From contig NZ_JABMLE010000003.1 in NCBI RefSeq assembly GCF_013205025.1, positions 186,001 through 250,000 on the forward strand: DNA of 64,000 nt, in the 5' to 3' direction. Each line of letters opens with the position of its first letter. The first letter of the stretch is position 1. Shown piece by piece: positions 38,349 through 47,395 of this stretch. The notes beneath the pieces were generated by a model. It was not told the DNA's origin. It saw only the letters and a program-made list of their open reading frames with translations, and made no database searches. Position numbers and translations under genes: made by a program. The stretch comes from Rathayibacter sp. VKM Ac-2857 (GTDB lineage: Bacteria > Actinomycetota > Actinomycetes > Actinomycetales > Microbacteriaceae).

Positions 38349-38921
38349 ATGACCGATTCGACGCAGATCTTCACCGGTGCTCCGGCGACCTCGGACGGGG
38401 TCGCCCCCGCCGAGGAGGAGCTCGCTCAGCGCGCTCCGTCGGCCGACGGAGCCGAGCCGACCCTGTCGCAGCTCGAGGACGAGGGCGACGTCGCCGCGGA
38501 CTACATCGAGGAGTTCCTCGACATCTGCGACCTCGACGGCGACATCGACATCGAGGTCCGCAACGGCCGTGCCTACCTGTCCGTGACCGCCGCCGGCGAC
38601 ACCAACCTGCGTGTGCTGTCGCGTCCGGACGCCGTACAGGCGCTGCAGGAGCTGACCCGCCTCGCGGTGCAGACGAAGACGGGTGCGTTCTCGCGGCTCA
38701 TCCTCGACATCGGCGGCTCCCGCGACGCCCGCGAGGCCGAGCTGGCGCAGCTGGTGGACCGCGCGATCGAGCGCATCGAGGAGGGCGCGACGTCCGCGTC
38801 GCTGCCCCCGATGTCGTCCTACGAGCGCAAGCTGGTGCACGACATGGTCGGCGAGCGCGGATTCGTGTCGGAGTCGCGCGGCGAGGCCCGCGAGCGCCAC
38901 ACCGTCATCACCCGCGGCTGA
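38349..38921 (+). CDS. jag: Jag/KhpB-type RNA-binding protein (KH-R3H)
   Basis: The 190-residue protein has an acidic N-terminus, a KH-like domain (AVQALQELTRLAVQTKTGAF) and a C-terminal R3H domain (MSSYERKLVHDMVGERGFVS, then SRGEARERHTVI). KhpB-type proteins bind RNA and, in streptococci, affect elongation. It lies 8 bases after yidC and shortly before rsmG, the standard order. Confidence 0.93.
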   Translation: MTDSTQIFTGAPATSDGVAPAEEELAQRAPSADGAEPTLSQLEDEGDVAADYIEEFLDICDLDGDIDIEVRNGRAYLSVTAAGDTNLRVLSRPDAVQALQELTRLAVQTKTGAFSRLILDIGGSRDAREAELAQLVDRAIERIEEGATSASLPPMSSYERKLVHDMVGERGFVSESRGEARERHTVITRG

Positions 38922-38926
38922 GCGAC

Positions 38927-39556
38927 GTGGAGCCGACCCTCGAGCCGGAGCCCTCCGCCGCCGTCGCGATCGCGGGGGAGCGGCTGCCGCTCCTGCGGCG
39001 CTTCACCGAGGCGCTCGCTCGGGAGGGCGAGGAGCGCGGTCTGATCGGACCGCTCGAGCTCCCGCGCCTGTGGACGCGGCACGTGCTCAACAGCGCCCTG
39101 GTGGCCCCTCTGCTGCGTCCGGGGCTCGTGGGTGATGTCGGCAGTGGTGCCGGCCTTCCCGGCGTCGTGCTGGGCATCGTGCGGCCGGACGTGCGGTTCG
39201 TGCTGATCGAGCCCATGGAGCGCCGGGTGCTGTGGCTGCAGGAGCAGGTCGACGCCCTTGGACTCGAGAATGTCTCAGTTCTGCGGGCACGCGCCGAAGA
39301 GGTCCGGCTGGCCGAGCCGCTGGACCAGGTGACGGCGCGTGCGGTCAGCGCGCTGTCGAAGCTCATCCCGCTGACGGCGCCGTTGCTGCGGTCCGGCGGC
39401 GAGCTCGTGCTGCTCAAGGGCATCAATGCCGAGAAGGAGATCGAGGCGGCGTCGAAGCAGATCCGCCGTTTCCGACTCTCCCCGCCCGAGGTCGTCGTGC
39501 TCGGCGACGGCGTGCTCTCCGAGGTGACGAGGGTCGTCCGAGCTACAGTGGGATGA
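38927..39556 (+). CDS. rsmG: 16S rRNA (guanine527-N7)-methyltransferase RsmG (GidB)
   Basis: The 209-residue protein has WTRHVLNSALVAPLL, the SAM motif VGDVGSGAGLPGVVLGIVRP and a late ARAVSALSKLIPLTAPLL. It methylates G527 of 16S rRNA; loss of the family enzyme gives low-level streptomycin resistance. GTG 38927 follows jag by 5 bases. Confidence 0.95.
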   Translation: MEPTLEPEPSAAVAIAGERLPLLRRFTEALAREGEERGLIGPLELPRLWTRHVLNSALVAPLLRPGLVGDVGSGAGLPGVVLGIVRPDVRFVLIEPMERRVLWLQEQVDALGLENVSVLRARAEEVRLAEPLDQVTARAVSALSKLIPLTAPLLRSGGELVLLKGINAEKEIEAASKQIRRFRLSPPEVVVLGDGVLSEVTRVVRATVG

Positions 39557-39638
39557 TCGCCACGACGTCGCGTGTGATCCCCTGAATCCCCGACCGTCGG
39601 TTCCTCGGTGCTGCCCCACTTCCACCCGCTGAGCGAAG

Positions 39639-39652
39639 GTTTCACGTGAAAC
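39639..39652. promoter_or_regulatory. parS: parS site overlapping the parA start
   Basis: GTTTCACGTGAAAC is the full ParB-binding palindrome. The parA GTG (39646-39648) is the second half of its central CACGTG, so ParB bound here would cover the parA translation start region. Confidence 0.93.
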
Positions 39653-40590
39653 GATCCGACCCCGCCGGACTGACCGGAGGATTCGACTCCTCGACTCCGC
39701 TCGCCCGCGAGATCGCGGACATGACGCGACGGCGCGCGCTGCTGAACGCGCAGCCGCTGCCGAAACCCGAGACGACGCGCGTCATCACCATCTCGAACCA
39801 GAAGGGTGGCGTCGGCAAGACGACGACCACCGTGAACCTCGCAGCCGGCCTGGCCCGCGGCGACGCGAAGGTCCTGGTCATCGACCTCGACCCGCAGGGC
39901 AATGCGTCGACGGCGCTCGGCATCGAGCACCGGGCCGAGACGGCGAGCGTCTACGACGTGATCGTCAACGACACCCCGCTGGCGGACGTCGTGCAGAAGA
40001 GTCCGGAGTTCGAGTCGCTCTACGGTGTCCCGGCGACGATCCACCTCGCCGGCGCCGAGATCGAGCTGGTCTCTCTCGTCGCCCGGGAGCAGCGACTGCG
40101 TCGAGCACTCGACCGGATGCTGAAGGGGATGGACGAGCCGTTCGACTACGTCTTCATCGACTGCCCGCCCTCGCTCGGGCTGCTGACGATCAACGCTTTC
40201 GTCGCGGCGCGCGAGGTGCTGATCCCGATCCAGTGCGAGTACTACGCGCTCGAGGGCCTCAGCCAGCTGCTGAAGAACATCGATCTCATCGAGCGGCATC
40301 TCAACCCGAATCTGGCGGTGTCGACCATCCTGCTGACGATGTTCGATGGACGGACCAATCTGTCGAACCAGGTGGCGGCGGATGTCCGCGAGCACTTCCC
40401 GAAGGAAGTGCTGCGCGCGGTGATCCCGCGCAACGTGCGGATATCCGAGGCGCCGTCCTATGGCCAGAGCGTGATCAGCTATGACCCGCAGTCCTCCGGC
40501 TCGCTCGCGTACCTCGAGGCGGCGGCGGAGATCGCGCGCCGCGGCGTGCCGAAGACCCCTGCTGCACCCACTGATGGAGAGGACCGCTGA
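39646..40590 (+). CDS. parA: Chromosome partitioning ATPase ParA (Soj)
   Basis: The 314-residue protein has the deviant Walker A KGGVGKTTT (about residues 55-63), then VIDLDPQGNASTALG and FIDCPPSLGLLTINAF. It drives origin segregation with ParB. GTG 39646 lies in a parS site with AAGG just upstream; ATG 39721, 10 codons before the Walker-type sheet begins, is an alternative. The stop overlaps the parB ATG by one base. Confidence 0.95.
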   Translation: MKRSDPAGLTGGFDSSTPLAREIADMTRRRALLNAQPLPKPETTRVITISNQKGGVGKTTTTVNLAAGLARGDAKVLVIDLDPQGNASTALGIEHRAETASVYDVIVNDTPLADVVQKSPEFESLYGVPATIHLAGAEIELVSLVAREQRLRRALDRMLKGMDEPFDYVFIDCPPSLGLLTINAFVAAREVLIPIQCEYYALEGLSQLLKNIDLIERHLNPNLAVSTILLTMFDGRTNLSNQVAADVREHFPKEVLRAVIPRNVRISEAPSYGQSVISYDPQSSGSLAYLEAAAEIARRGVPKTPAAPTDGEDR

Positions 40591-41558
40591 TGGCGACCAA
40601 GCGCACAGGACTCGGCCGGGGCATCGGTGCCCTGATCCCGGTCAGCGATGACACCCGCTCGCGGCCCGTCGACGTCTTCTTCCCGGACCAGGTCGGTGCG
40701 GCGAACGCCGAGGACGAGCTGCTGCAGGTTCCCGGTGCTCGGCTCGCTCAGCTGTCGCTCTCGGAGATCGTGCCGAACGCGGCTCAGCCGCGCTCGGTCT
40801 TCGATCAGGATGAGCTGGCGGAGCTGGTGCACAGCATCCGCGAGTTCGGCGTGCTGCAGCCGATCGTCGTGCGGCCGGTCACCGGGCGCAAGGGCGCGAA
40901 GTACGAGCTCGTCATGGGGGAGCGGCGGTTCCGCGCGTCGAAGGCTGCCGGGCTGAAGACGATCCCCGCGGTCGTCAAGGACACGGCCGACGAGAACATG
41001 CTGCGGGACGCGCTCCTGGAGAATCTGCACCGGGCCGAGCTGAATCCTCTGGAGGAGGCCTCGGCATACCAGCAGCTTCTGAGCGACTTCGGCATCACGC
41101 AGGAGGCGCTCGCGACGCGGCTGGGACGCTCGCGTCCGCAGATCTCGAACACGCTGCGCCTGCTGCGTCTGCCCGCCGATGTGCAGGCGCGGGTGGCGGC
41201 CGGTGTGCTCAGCGCCGGGCACGCGCGTGCGGTGCTGTCGGTGGAGACGCCGGAGCTGATGCGCCGGCTCGCGGACAAGATCGTGAACGAGGACCTGTCC
41301 GTGCGGGCGGCCGAGGCTGCTGCCGCGCAGATGAAGGCGCCGAAGACCACCGCGCGCGAGCCCGAGGAGGAGCAGGGCGGCCACGCCGGGCACCTCAGCA
41401 CGGTGGCGGATCACCTCGGCGATCGGTTGAACACGCGGGTGAAGGTGACGCTGGGGGCTCGGAAGGGCCAGGTGGTCATCGACTTCGCGACGATCCACGA
41501 CCTGAACCGCATCCTCGCGGAGATCGGTGAGCCGACCGAGGTAACGCTGGCGCCGTAG
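40590..41558 (+). CDS. parB: Chromosome partitioning protein ParB (Spo0J)
   Basis: The 322-residue protein begins with TKRTGLGRGIGALIPV, the ParA-contacting segment. The CTP-binding ParB domain has VRPVTGRKGAKYELVMGERRFRA and ENLHRAELNPLEEASAYQQL. The HTH is TQEALATRLGRSRPQISNTL, and a C-terminal dimer domain (VKVTLGARKGQVVIDFATIH) follows. It loads at parS and slides as a clamp. A parS site lies 11 bases after the stop. Confidence 0.96.
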   Translation: MATKRTGLGRGIGALIPVSDDTRSRPVDVFFPDQVGAANAEDELLQVPGARLAQLSLSEIVPNAAQPRSVFDQDELAELVHSIREFGVLQPIVVRPVTGRKGAKYELVMGERRFRASKAAGLKTIPAVVKDTADENMLRDALLENLHRAELNPLEEASAYQQLLSDFGITQEALATRLGRSRPQISNTLRLLRLPADVQARVAAGVLSAGHARAVLSVETPELMRRLADKIVNEDLSVRAAEAAAAQMKAPKTTAREPEEEQGGHAGHLSTVADHLGDRLNTRVKVTLGARKGQVVIDFATIHDLNRILAEIGEPTEVTLAP

Positions 41559-41568
41559 AGTCTGCTCC

Positions 41569-41582
41569 GTTTCACGTGAAAC
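41569..41582. promoter_or_regulatory. parS: parS site after parB
   Basis: Perfect GTTTCACGTGAAAC 11 bases after the parB stop. Confidence 0.93.
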
Positions 41583-41597
41583 GGAGGGGATGCGGCG

Positions 41598-42273
41598 GGT
41601 CTCGATACGCCGCCGAGGGCGGCTACTCGACCAGCATGTGTCGTTGGATAGTGCGGGGCAATGGCGCTTTCCCAGTTGAGCGCTGGTGCGTCTGGCCACG
41701 GGGGTCTCGATACGCGCTTCGCGCTACTCGACCAGCATGCGGTGGCATGCGCTGAGGGCAGTATGCGGTGGGATGCGCTGAGGCGCCGCGAGCCCCGTGA
41801 TGCTGGGCGGGGGCGTCATTGCGGGCGGATTCCGTCGTGGCTTGTAGTGCCAGCATGCTGATCGAGTAGCCCGCGGAGCGGGCGCATCGAGATCCGCCAG
41901 CGTCAGAACCTGAGGCTCCAGACCCGCCCTGCTGGCGACGGCGGGTCTCGATACGCGCTTCGCGCTACTCGACCAGCATGTGGTGGCACGCGTTGAGGCG
42001 CCGTGCGGGTGCCGTCATGCAGTGCGGGCCTCGTCATGCAGTGCGGGCGTCGTCATGCTGATCGAGTAGCCCGCGGAGCGGGCGTATCGAGATCCACCAC
42101 CGTAAGCAGGTCGACTCTGCAGACCGGTCCTGCTGGTGACGGCGGATCTCGATACGCCCCTGCGGGGCTACTCGACCAGCATGACCCGGCGCAGCCGTGT
42201 CCTTCCCTCACCACCGAGACACGAAGCCGCTTTCGCGCTCGATACACCCTTGCGGGGCTACTCGACCAGCATG
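41598..42273. repeat. Seven repeat half-units, including two full composite elements, in the parB-ddl gap
   Basis: The 858-base gap between convergent parB and ddl contains forward units 41598-41638 and 41702-41739, composite 41854-41980 (units 41854-41895 and 41943-41980), composite 42054-42183 (units 42054-42095 and 42144-42183) and a decayed forward unit 42238-42273. Short tandem fragments (gtcatgcagtgcggg) occur at 42014-42048. Apart from three parS sites at the edges, no gene is seen. Confidence 0.9.
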
Positions 42274-42366
42274 CGCGGGAGGCGCCGACGCGCGCTGCAC
42301 GACCACCGAGAGGGGGAGGCTCGGCCGTCGTTCCGCCGGGGGGGGCTATCCGGGGAGGTCGGGTGT

Positions 42367-42412
42367 GTTTCACGTGAAACGGTCGGCGCGTCCGAAGTGT
42401 TTCACGTGAAAC
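42367..42412. promoter_or_regulatory. parS: Two parS sites at the 3' end of ddl
   Basis: Perfect GTTTCACGTGAAAC at 42367-42380 and again at 42399-42412, spaced 32 bases centre to centre (about three helical turns), just after the ddl stop. Confidence 0.93.
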
Positions 42413-42416
42413 GGGG

Positions 42417-43382
42417 TCAGGGGTGGAGTGCCAGGCGGGCGAGGGTGGAGTAGACGTCGCCGAGGTAGCGGCCGGAGGCCTCGATGGCCTGGGGGATGAG
42501 GGAGGTCTCGGTCATGCCGGGGAGGACGTTGGCGTCGAAGAACCAGGGGAGGCCGTCGGGGTCGACGATGAAGTCGATGCGGGAGAGGTGGCGGAGGCCG
42601 AGCAGCTCATGGACGGCGACGGCGACGCGGGAGACCTCGGCGAGCGTCTCCTCCGGGAGTCGGGCCGGCGTGTAGAAGCGAGTCTCGCCGGCGTTGTAGC
42701 GGGCCTCGAAGGTGTAGCGGCCGGCCACCGGCGCGATCTCGACCGGGGGGAGGGCGAAGGCACCGTCGCCGAGGTCGAGCACTCCTACAGACACCTCCGT
42801 GCCCTGGATCTGCTGCTCGATCAGCGCGACCTCCCCGTAGGTGTAGGCGTCGACCATGGCGCGCGGCAGTTCGGCGGCCTCGCCGACGATGCTGACGCCC
42901 TGGGCGGAGCCGCCCTGCGCCGGCTTCACGACGAGCGGTCCGGGGAGGTGCGCGCGAACCCGGTCGAGGATGCCTGCTGCGCCGAGCTCACGGAACGTCT
43001 CACGGGGGAGGGTGATCGAGCGCGGGGTGGCGAAGCCCGCCCGGGAGACCAGCGTCTTCGCGGTCGGCTTGAACCAGGCGAGCCGGGCCGCCTCCGTCCG
43101 GGAGCCCACGTAGGCGAAGCCCGCGGCCTCGAGCAGGCCGAGGAGAGCGCCGTCCTCGCCGCTGGCACCGTGCACGGCGGGCCAGATGACGTCGGGACGT
43201 TGCTCCAGCAGTGCGGCCAGCAGTCCGGCGTCGGGCTCGCGGTGGGTGATGCGGTGACCCATCGCGGAGAGCCGGTCGGCGACGCGGCGGCCGGAGCGCA
43301 GCGAGACATCCCGCTCGTGGCTGATGCCTCCGCTGATCACCACGATGTCGAGGGGGTGGTCGAGGGTGGAGAAATCGGTCAT
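42417..43382 (-). CDS. ddl: D-alanine-D-alanine ligase
   Basis: The 321-residue ATP-grasp protein has VVISGGISHERDVSLRSGRR at the N-terminus, VKPAQGGSAQGVSIV (ATP loop) and the C-terminal RIDFIVDPDGLPWFFDANVLPGM, where the metal ligand Asn is kept but the usual Glu is Asp. It makes the D-Ala-D-Ala dipeptide for peptidoglycan. It shares its strand with the aminotransferase gene upstream, 33 bases away. Confidence 0.92.
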   Translation of the reverse strand: MTDFSTLDHPLDIVVISGGISHERDVSLRSGRRVADRLSAMGHRITHREPDAGLLAALLEQRPDVIWPAVHGASGEDGALLGLLEAAGFAYVGSRTEAARLAWFKPTAKTLVSRAGFATPRSITLPRETFRELGAAGILDRVRAHLPGPLVVKPAQGGSAQGVSIVGEAAELPRAMVDAYTYGEVALIEQQIQGTEVSVGVLDLGDGAFALPPVEIAPVAGRYTFEARYNAGETRFYTPARLPEETLAEVSRVAVAVHELLGLRHLSRIDFIVDPDGLPWFFDANVLPGMTETSLIPQAIEASGRYLGDVYSTLARLALHP

Positions 43383-43415
43383 GACCGGGCCTTCTGTCGT
43401 TCGAGGATCACGGAG

Positions 43416-44720
43416 TCAGGAGATCTGGGGCGGAAGGACGGCGTCGCGCTGATCGACGGCGGCGCTCGTGCGCACTCCGGTGCCCGCGAAGGTGGACAGC
43501 AGATCGAGCTCGCCGTTGATCACCGTCGCGAGGCGGCGGATGCCGTCGCCGATGCGCTCGGGAGTCGGGTAGCAGAACGACAACCGGATGTTCCGGCGTC
43601 CGTCGCCGTTGCCGAAGAAGGCGGTGCCCGGGGTGTAAGCGACGAGCTCCTTGACGGCGCGGGGGAGCATCGCCTTGGAGTCGAGCTCCTCGGGCAGCGT
43701 GACCCAGATGTAGAAGCCGCCGTTCGGGTTGGTCCAGGTCAGGTCGGGGAGGTGGGTTTGCAGGCCGCGGATCATCGCCTCCTTGCGCTCGCGGTAGACG
43801 CCGCGAAAGGTGTCGATCTGTGCCCGCCAGTCCGCGGTCGCGAGGTACTGGGAGATGACGAGCTGGCTGAAGGACGACGGGCTGAGCACGGCCGCCTCGT
43901 TCGCCAGGATCAGGCGCTCGCGGATGGCGTGCGGGGCGAGGGCCCAGCCGATCCGGAAACCGGGGGCGAGGGTCTTCGAGAACGTCCCGAGGTAGATCAC
44001 GCCGTCCTCCTCGAGCGAGCGCATCGCCTTCGGCGGCACGTCCTCGAAGTAGAGCAGGCCGTACGGATTGTCCTCGAGGACGAGGATCCCCTCGCTCTTG
44101 CAGATCTCCAGGATCTCGACCCGTCGCTCCCAGCTCAGCGTGACGCCGGCCGGGTTGTGGAAGGTGGGGATCGTGTAGAGGAACTTGATCCGCTTCCCGG
44201 CGGCCCGGACGTGGGCGATGTGCTCGCGCAGCGCCTCGGGGATCAGCCCGTGCTCGTCCATCGCGACGTGCTCGATCTCGGCCTGGTACGAGCGGAAGAT
44301 CACCATCGCGGTGACGTAGCTCGGCCCCTCGGACAGGACGACGTCGCCCGGATCCAGGAACAGCTTCGACACCAGCTCGAGAGCGTGCTGCGAGCCGGTG
44401 GTGACGACGACGTCGTCGGCGCTGGCCGAGATGCCCTCGAGCGCCATGACCTCGAGGATCTGCTCGCGCAGCACCGGCACGCCCTGACCGGAGCCGTACT
44501 GCAGCGCGACCGGTCCCTGCTCGCGCATCACGGTCGCCATCGCGTCGGTGACCAGGTCCTGGGGGAGGGCGGAGACGAACGGCATGCCGCCGGCGAGCGA
44601 GACGACCTCGGGGCGGGAGGCGACGGCGAACAGGGCACGGACCTCGCTGGCCGCGAGGCCTGCCGTGCGCTCCGCGTAGGAGTCGTACCAGGGGTCGAGA
44701 TTGGTGCCGGCGTTGATCAC
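43416..44720 (-). CDS. PLP-dependent aminotransferase (class I/II)
   Basis: The 434-residue protein has fold type I motifs SLAGGMPFVSALP, TTGSQHALELVSKLFLDPGD, IPTFHNPAGVTL and the PLP lysine in GTFSKTLAPGFRIGW. Members of this branch (LysN/2-aminoadipate or aromatic aminotransferases) have varied substrates, so no symbol is given. GTG 44720 is preferred (GAAG upstream and the natural family start); the longer frame from 44822 has no RBS. Its place beside ddl is common in Microbacteriaceae as I recall, with no proven link. Confidence 0.85.
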   Translation of the reverse strand: MINAGTNLDPWYDSYAERTAGLAASEVRALFAVASRPEVVSLAGGMPFVSALPQDLVTDAMATVMREQGPVALQYGSGQGVPVLREQILEVMALEGISASADDVVVTTGSQHALELVSKLFLDPGDVVLSEGPSYVTAMVIFRSYQAEIEHVAMDEHGLIPEALREHIAHVRAAGKRIKFLYTIPTFHNPAGVTLSWERRVEILEICKSEGILVLEDNPYGLLYFEDVPPKAMRSLEEDGVIYLGTFSKTLAPGFRIGWALAPHAIRERLILANEAAVLSPSSFSQLVISQYLATADWRAQIDTFRGVYRERKEAMIRGLQTHLPDLTWTNPNGGFYIWVTLPEELDSKAMLPRAVKELVAYTPGTAFFGNGDGRRNIRLSFCYPTPERIGDGIRRLATVINGELDLLSTFAGTGVRTSAAVDQRDAVLPPQIS

Positions 44721-44852
44721 GATGGTGTCGCTTCGCTCGATGGACGGGGATCTCCGGCTTTCGACCGGATCGATCCAGACTACTCGGGGGCCCTCACGGA
44801 AGCCGGGGGAGAGGGACGCCACTGCGCGGCCCGTGGACTGGCTCCTGCGGCC

Positions 44853-44866
44853 GTTTCACGTGAAAC
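44853..44866. promoter_or_regulatory. parS: parS site upstream of the aminotransferase gene
   Basis: Perfect GTTTCACGTGAAAC between the divergent aminotransferase start and the trxA terminator, 5.2 kb from the parA site. Confidence 0.93.
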
Positions 44867-44885
44867 ATGTGGAGCGGTCGGGAAC

Positions 44886-44924
44886 GACGAAGCCCCCGCG
44901 CCACAGGGGCGCAGGGGCTTCGTC
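44886..44924 (-). terminator. trxA terminator
   Basis: gacgaagcccc (44886-44896) pairs with ggggcttcgtc (44914-44924), with further pairs inside. It lies 28 bases after the trxA stop on the minus strand. Confidence 0.8.
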
Positions 44925-44951
44925 AGACGGTCGGACCGCCGGGAGTCGAAC

Positions 44952-45275
44952 TCAGAGGAACGCGGCGAGGTCGGCCTCGAGAGCGGGCTTCGGCTTGGCG
45001 CCGATGACGGTCTTGACGACCTCGCCCTTCTGGTAGACCTTCAGGGCCGGGATCGAGGTGATCTGGTACTTCGCGGCGATCTGCGGGTTCTCGTCGACGT
45101 TCAGCTTGACGATCTCGATCTTGTCGCCGTGCTCGGCCGAGATCTGGTCGAGGATCGGGGCGACCATGCGGCAGGGGCCGCACCACTCGGCCCAGAAGTC
45201 GACCAGGACGGTCTTCTCGGAATCGAGGACGTCGGCCTGGAACGATGCGTCGGTGACGCTCTTCGCGGTGGACAT
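44952..45275 (-). CDS. trxA: Thioredoxin
   Basis: The 107-residue protein has the redox site WAEWCGPCRMVAP, SIPALKVYQKGE with the cis-Pro, and the normal length of thioredoxin 1. It is reduced by the trxB product encoded just upstream. ATG 45275 matches the family start. Confidence 0.97.
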   Translation of the reverse strand: MSTAKSVTDASFQADVLDSEKTVLVDFWAEWCGPCRMVAPILDQISAEHGDKIEIVKLNVDENPQIAAKYQITSIPALKVYQKGEVVKTVIGAKPKPALEADLAAFL

Positions 45276-45333
45276 GCGATTTTCTCCTTCATGAGCCGGC
45301 GGCGCCGACTCGACTGCGATTGTGGTGGGAGGA

Positions 45334-46308
45334 CTAGAGGGTGAGGAGCTCGGCGGCCGGGGTGCCCTCGGTGCTGGCGATGCCATCGGTGAGGGCGGCG
45401 AGGTAGTGCTCGGCGTCGAGGGCGGCGACGGTGCCCGACGCGGCGGCGGTGACGGCCTGACGGTAGGTCGGGTCGATCACGTCGCCGGCGGCGAAGACGC
45501 CCGCCACGGAGGTCTGCGAGGAGCGGCCGGTCACGGCGATGGTGCCGTCGCTCGTCAGGTCGAGCTTGCCGTGCACGATGTGGGTGCGCGGGTCGTTGCC
45601 GATCGCGATGAACAGGCCGTCGAGCTCGAGCTTCGACTCGGTGCCGTCGACCGTGTCGCGCAGCTTGACACCGTTGACGTGGCTCTCACCGGTGATGCCG
45701 GTGACCTCGGTGTTCCAGACGAACTCGATCTTCTCGTTGTCGTACGCGCGCTTCTGCATCACCTTGGAGGCGCGGAGCGAGTCCTTGCGGTGGATGACGT
45801 AGACCTTCTCGGCGAACTTGGTGAGGAAGGTCGCCTCCTCCATCGCGGAGTCGCCGCCGCCGACGACGGCGATGGTCTTGCCCTTGAAGAAGAAGCCGTC
45901 GCAGGTGGCGCACCATGAGACACCGTGTCCCGACAGGCGCTCCTCGTCGTGCAGACCGAGCTTGCGGTAGGCGGAGCCGGTGGCGACGACGACGGTCTTC
46001 GCCTCGATGCTCTCGCCGGAGCCGAGGTGGATCGTCTTGGTCTCGCCCTCGAGGTCGAGGGAGACGACGTCGTCGTAGAAGGTCTCGGCGCCGAACTTCT
46101 CGGCCTGCTTCTGCATGGCGGTCATCAGCTCGGGGCCGAGGACGCCGTCGGGGAAGCCGGGGAAGTTCTCGACGTCGGTGGTGTTCATCAGGTCGCCGCC
46201 GATCTCGACGGACGAGGCGACGACGACGGGGTGCAGATCGGCGCGCGCCGCGTAGATGGCGGCCGTCCAGCCTGCGGGGCCGGATCCGATGATGACGATG
46301 TCGCGCAC
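45334..46308 (-). CDS. trxB: Thioredoxin reductase (NADPH)
   Basis: The 324-residue flavoprotein has an FAD motif (IGSGPAGWTAAIYAARADL), redox pair CATC (SWCATCDGFFF), an NADPH motif (VVGGGDSAMEEA) and a C-terminal GVFAAGDVIDPTYRQAV. It transfers electrons from NADPH to TrxA. GTG 46308 has GAGGAG 6 bases upstream. trxB-trxA beside murJ and DUF6049 is the usual actinobacterial order. Confidence 0.97.
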   Translation of the reverse strand: MRDIVIIGSGPAGWTAAIYAARADLHPVVVASSVEIGGDLMNTTDVENFPGFPDGVLGPELMTAMQKQAEKFGAETFYDDVVSLDLEGETKTIHLGSGESIEAKTVVVATGSAYRKLGLHDEERLSGHGVSWCATCDGFFFKGKTIAVVGGGDSAMEEATFLTKFAEKVYVIHRKDSLRASKVMQKRAYDNEKIEFVWNTEVTGITGESHVNGVKLRDTVDGTESKLELDGLFIAIGNDPRTHIVHGKLDLTSDGTIAVTGRSSQTSVAGVFAAGDVIDPTYRQAVTAAASGTVAALDAEHYLAALTDGIASTEGTPAAELLTL

Positions 46309-46465
46309 GGCAACTCCTCGAGGTCTGTGCTGAGCGGGGGTGGTTTCTGTGGTCTGCGGTGTTCCGCGGAGCCGGACCCGCTCGCTCGATCGTTCCGGGC
46401 TCCAGGGGCTACAACACATCCTAGGCGGGGCCTATTCCGCGGCGCCGGGGGCACTCGGCCCGCGG

Positions 46466-47239
46466 TCAGGGTCGCGGTGCGGAGCGACGGGGAGGCGTCG
46501 ATAAAGTAGTGCTGACCGGGTCTTTCTCGACGGAGGTCGCCGGATCGCCGCGCTGCCCGATCGACCGCCGCGAGATCAGGACCGTCAGCCAGCCGGCCGA
46601 GGCGAAGACCGCGGTCATCGCGGCGACGTAGAAGACCACCGCGATCATCCCGCCGGGGACGATCGGCGGGTCGGCCAGGCGCGGATCGAGGAACGGGTAC
46701 GGGTACCAGACCTGCTCGTGCTTCATCTGGTCGTAGACGAGGGGCGCCCGGATGATCGTGTAGACGAACCAGGCGACCGGGAAGGCGAGCAGCGCGGGGA
46801 CGACAGCCCAGGAGAGGCGGCGCCGGCCGGGCGCGAAGAGCCAGTCCAGGATCAGGGCGAGCGGCGCCACGACGTGCATGACCTCGTTGGTCCAGTCCTG
46901 GCCGGCCCCGGCGCCGGTGACCACCGTGCCGCGCAGGAGCAGGTTGTAGACCACTCCGATCACGACCATGTAGGTGACGACTCCGGCCCGCAGCCAGGCG
47001 AACCAGCGCGGTTCCGGGAGCGCGCCGCGCGCGAGGACGACGGCGCCGATCAGCAGGACGACCACCGCGAGCAGGCAGACCTCGACGGTGATGTAGCTGA
47101 AGAAGTTGGCGGCGAGGGTGGCGCGGTCGCGGAAGCGGGCCTCGACCCAGAAGGCGTGGGAGTCGAGGAAGCTCACCGTGGTCGCGGTGAGGACGGCGGC
47201 CGCGACGAGCACGCGGAGGAGGACGAAGGTGGAGCGCAT
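46466..47239 (-). CDS. Pr6Pr family membrane protein
   Basis: The 257-residue protein has seven hydrophobic segments, with family features: NFFSYITVEVCLL, then LLRGTVVTGAGAGQDWTNEVMHVVAPLALILDW and a late DPRLADPPIVPGGMIAVV. The name Pr6Pr comes from database usage; no biochemical role is known to me. ATG 47239 has GGAAGG upstream; the longer frame is Pro-rich and unconvincing. Confidence 0.8.
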   Translation of the reverse strand: MRSTFVLLRVLVAAAVLTATTVSFLDSHAFWVEARFRDRATLAANFFSYITVEVCLLAVVVLLIGAVVLARGALPEPRWFAWLRAGVVTYMVVIGVVYNLLLRGTVVTGAGAGQDWTNEVMHVVAPLALILDWLFAPGRRRLSWAVVPALLAFPVAWFVYTIIRAPLVYDQMKHEQVWYPYPFLDPRLADPPIVPGGMIAVVFYVAAMTAVFASAGWLTVLISRRSIGQRGDPATSVEKDPVSTTLSTPPRRSAPRP

Positions 47240-47395
47240 CGCGCCTTCCGGGTCGGCGGGAGGGTGGTGGGGAGGCGGCTCTGCCGGAGGACGCCCCCAC
47301 CCTTCCACGTCGCGCCCGAGGGCGCACCACCGGTCCGGTGACGTCCCAGTGTCGCGACGGCGGCTCTCAGGAACGTCGCGGTGCGGCGTGCGGCG

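Noticed and set aside
41598-42273. Possible CRISPR array
   Set aside because: Units alternate in orientation, spacing is irregular (about 25-115 bases), hairpins vary within the repeat and there are no cas genes.
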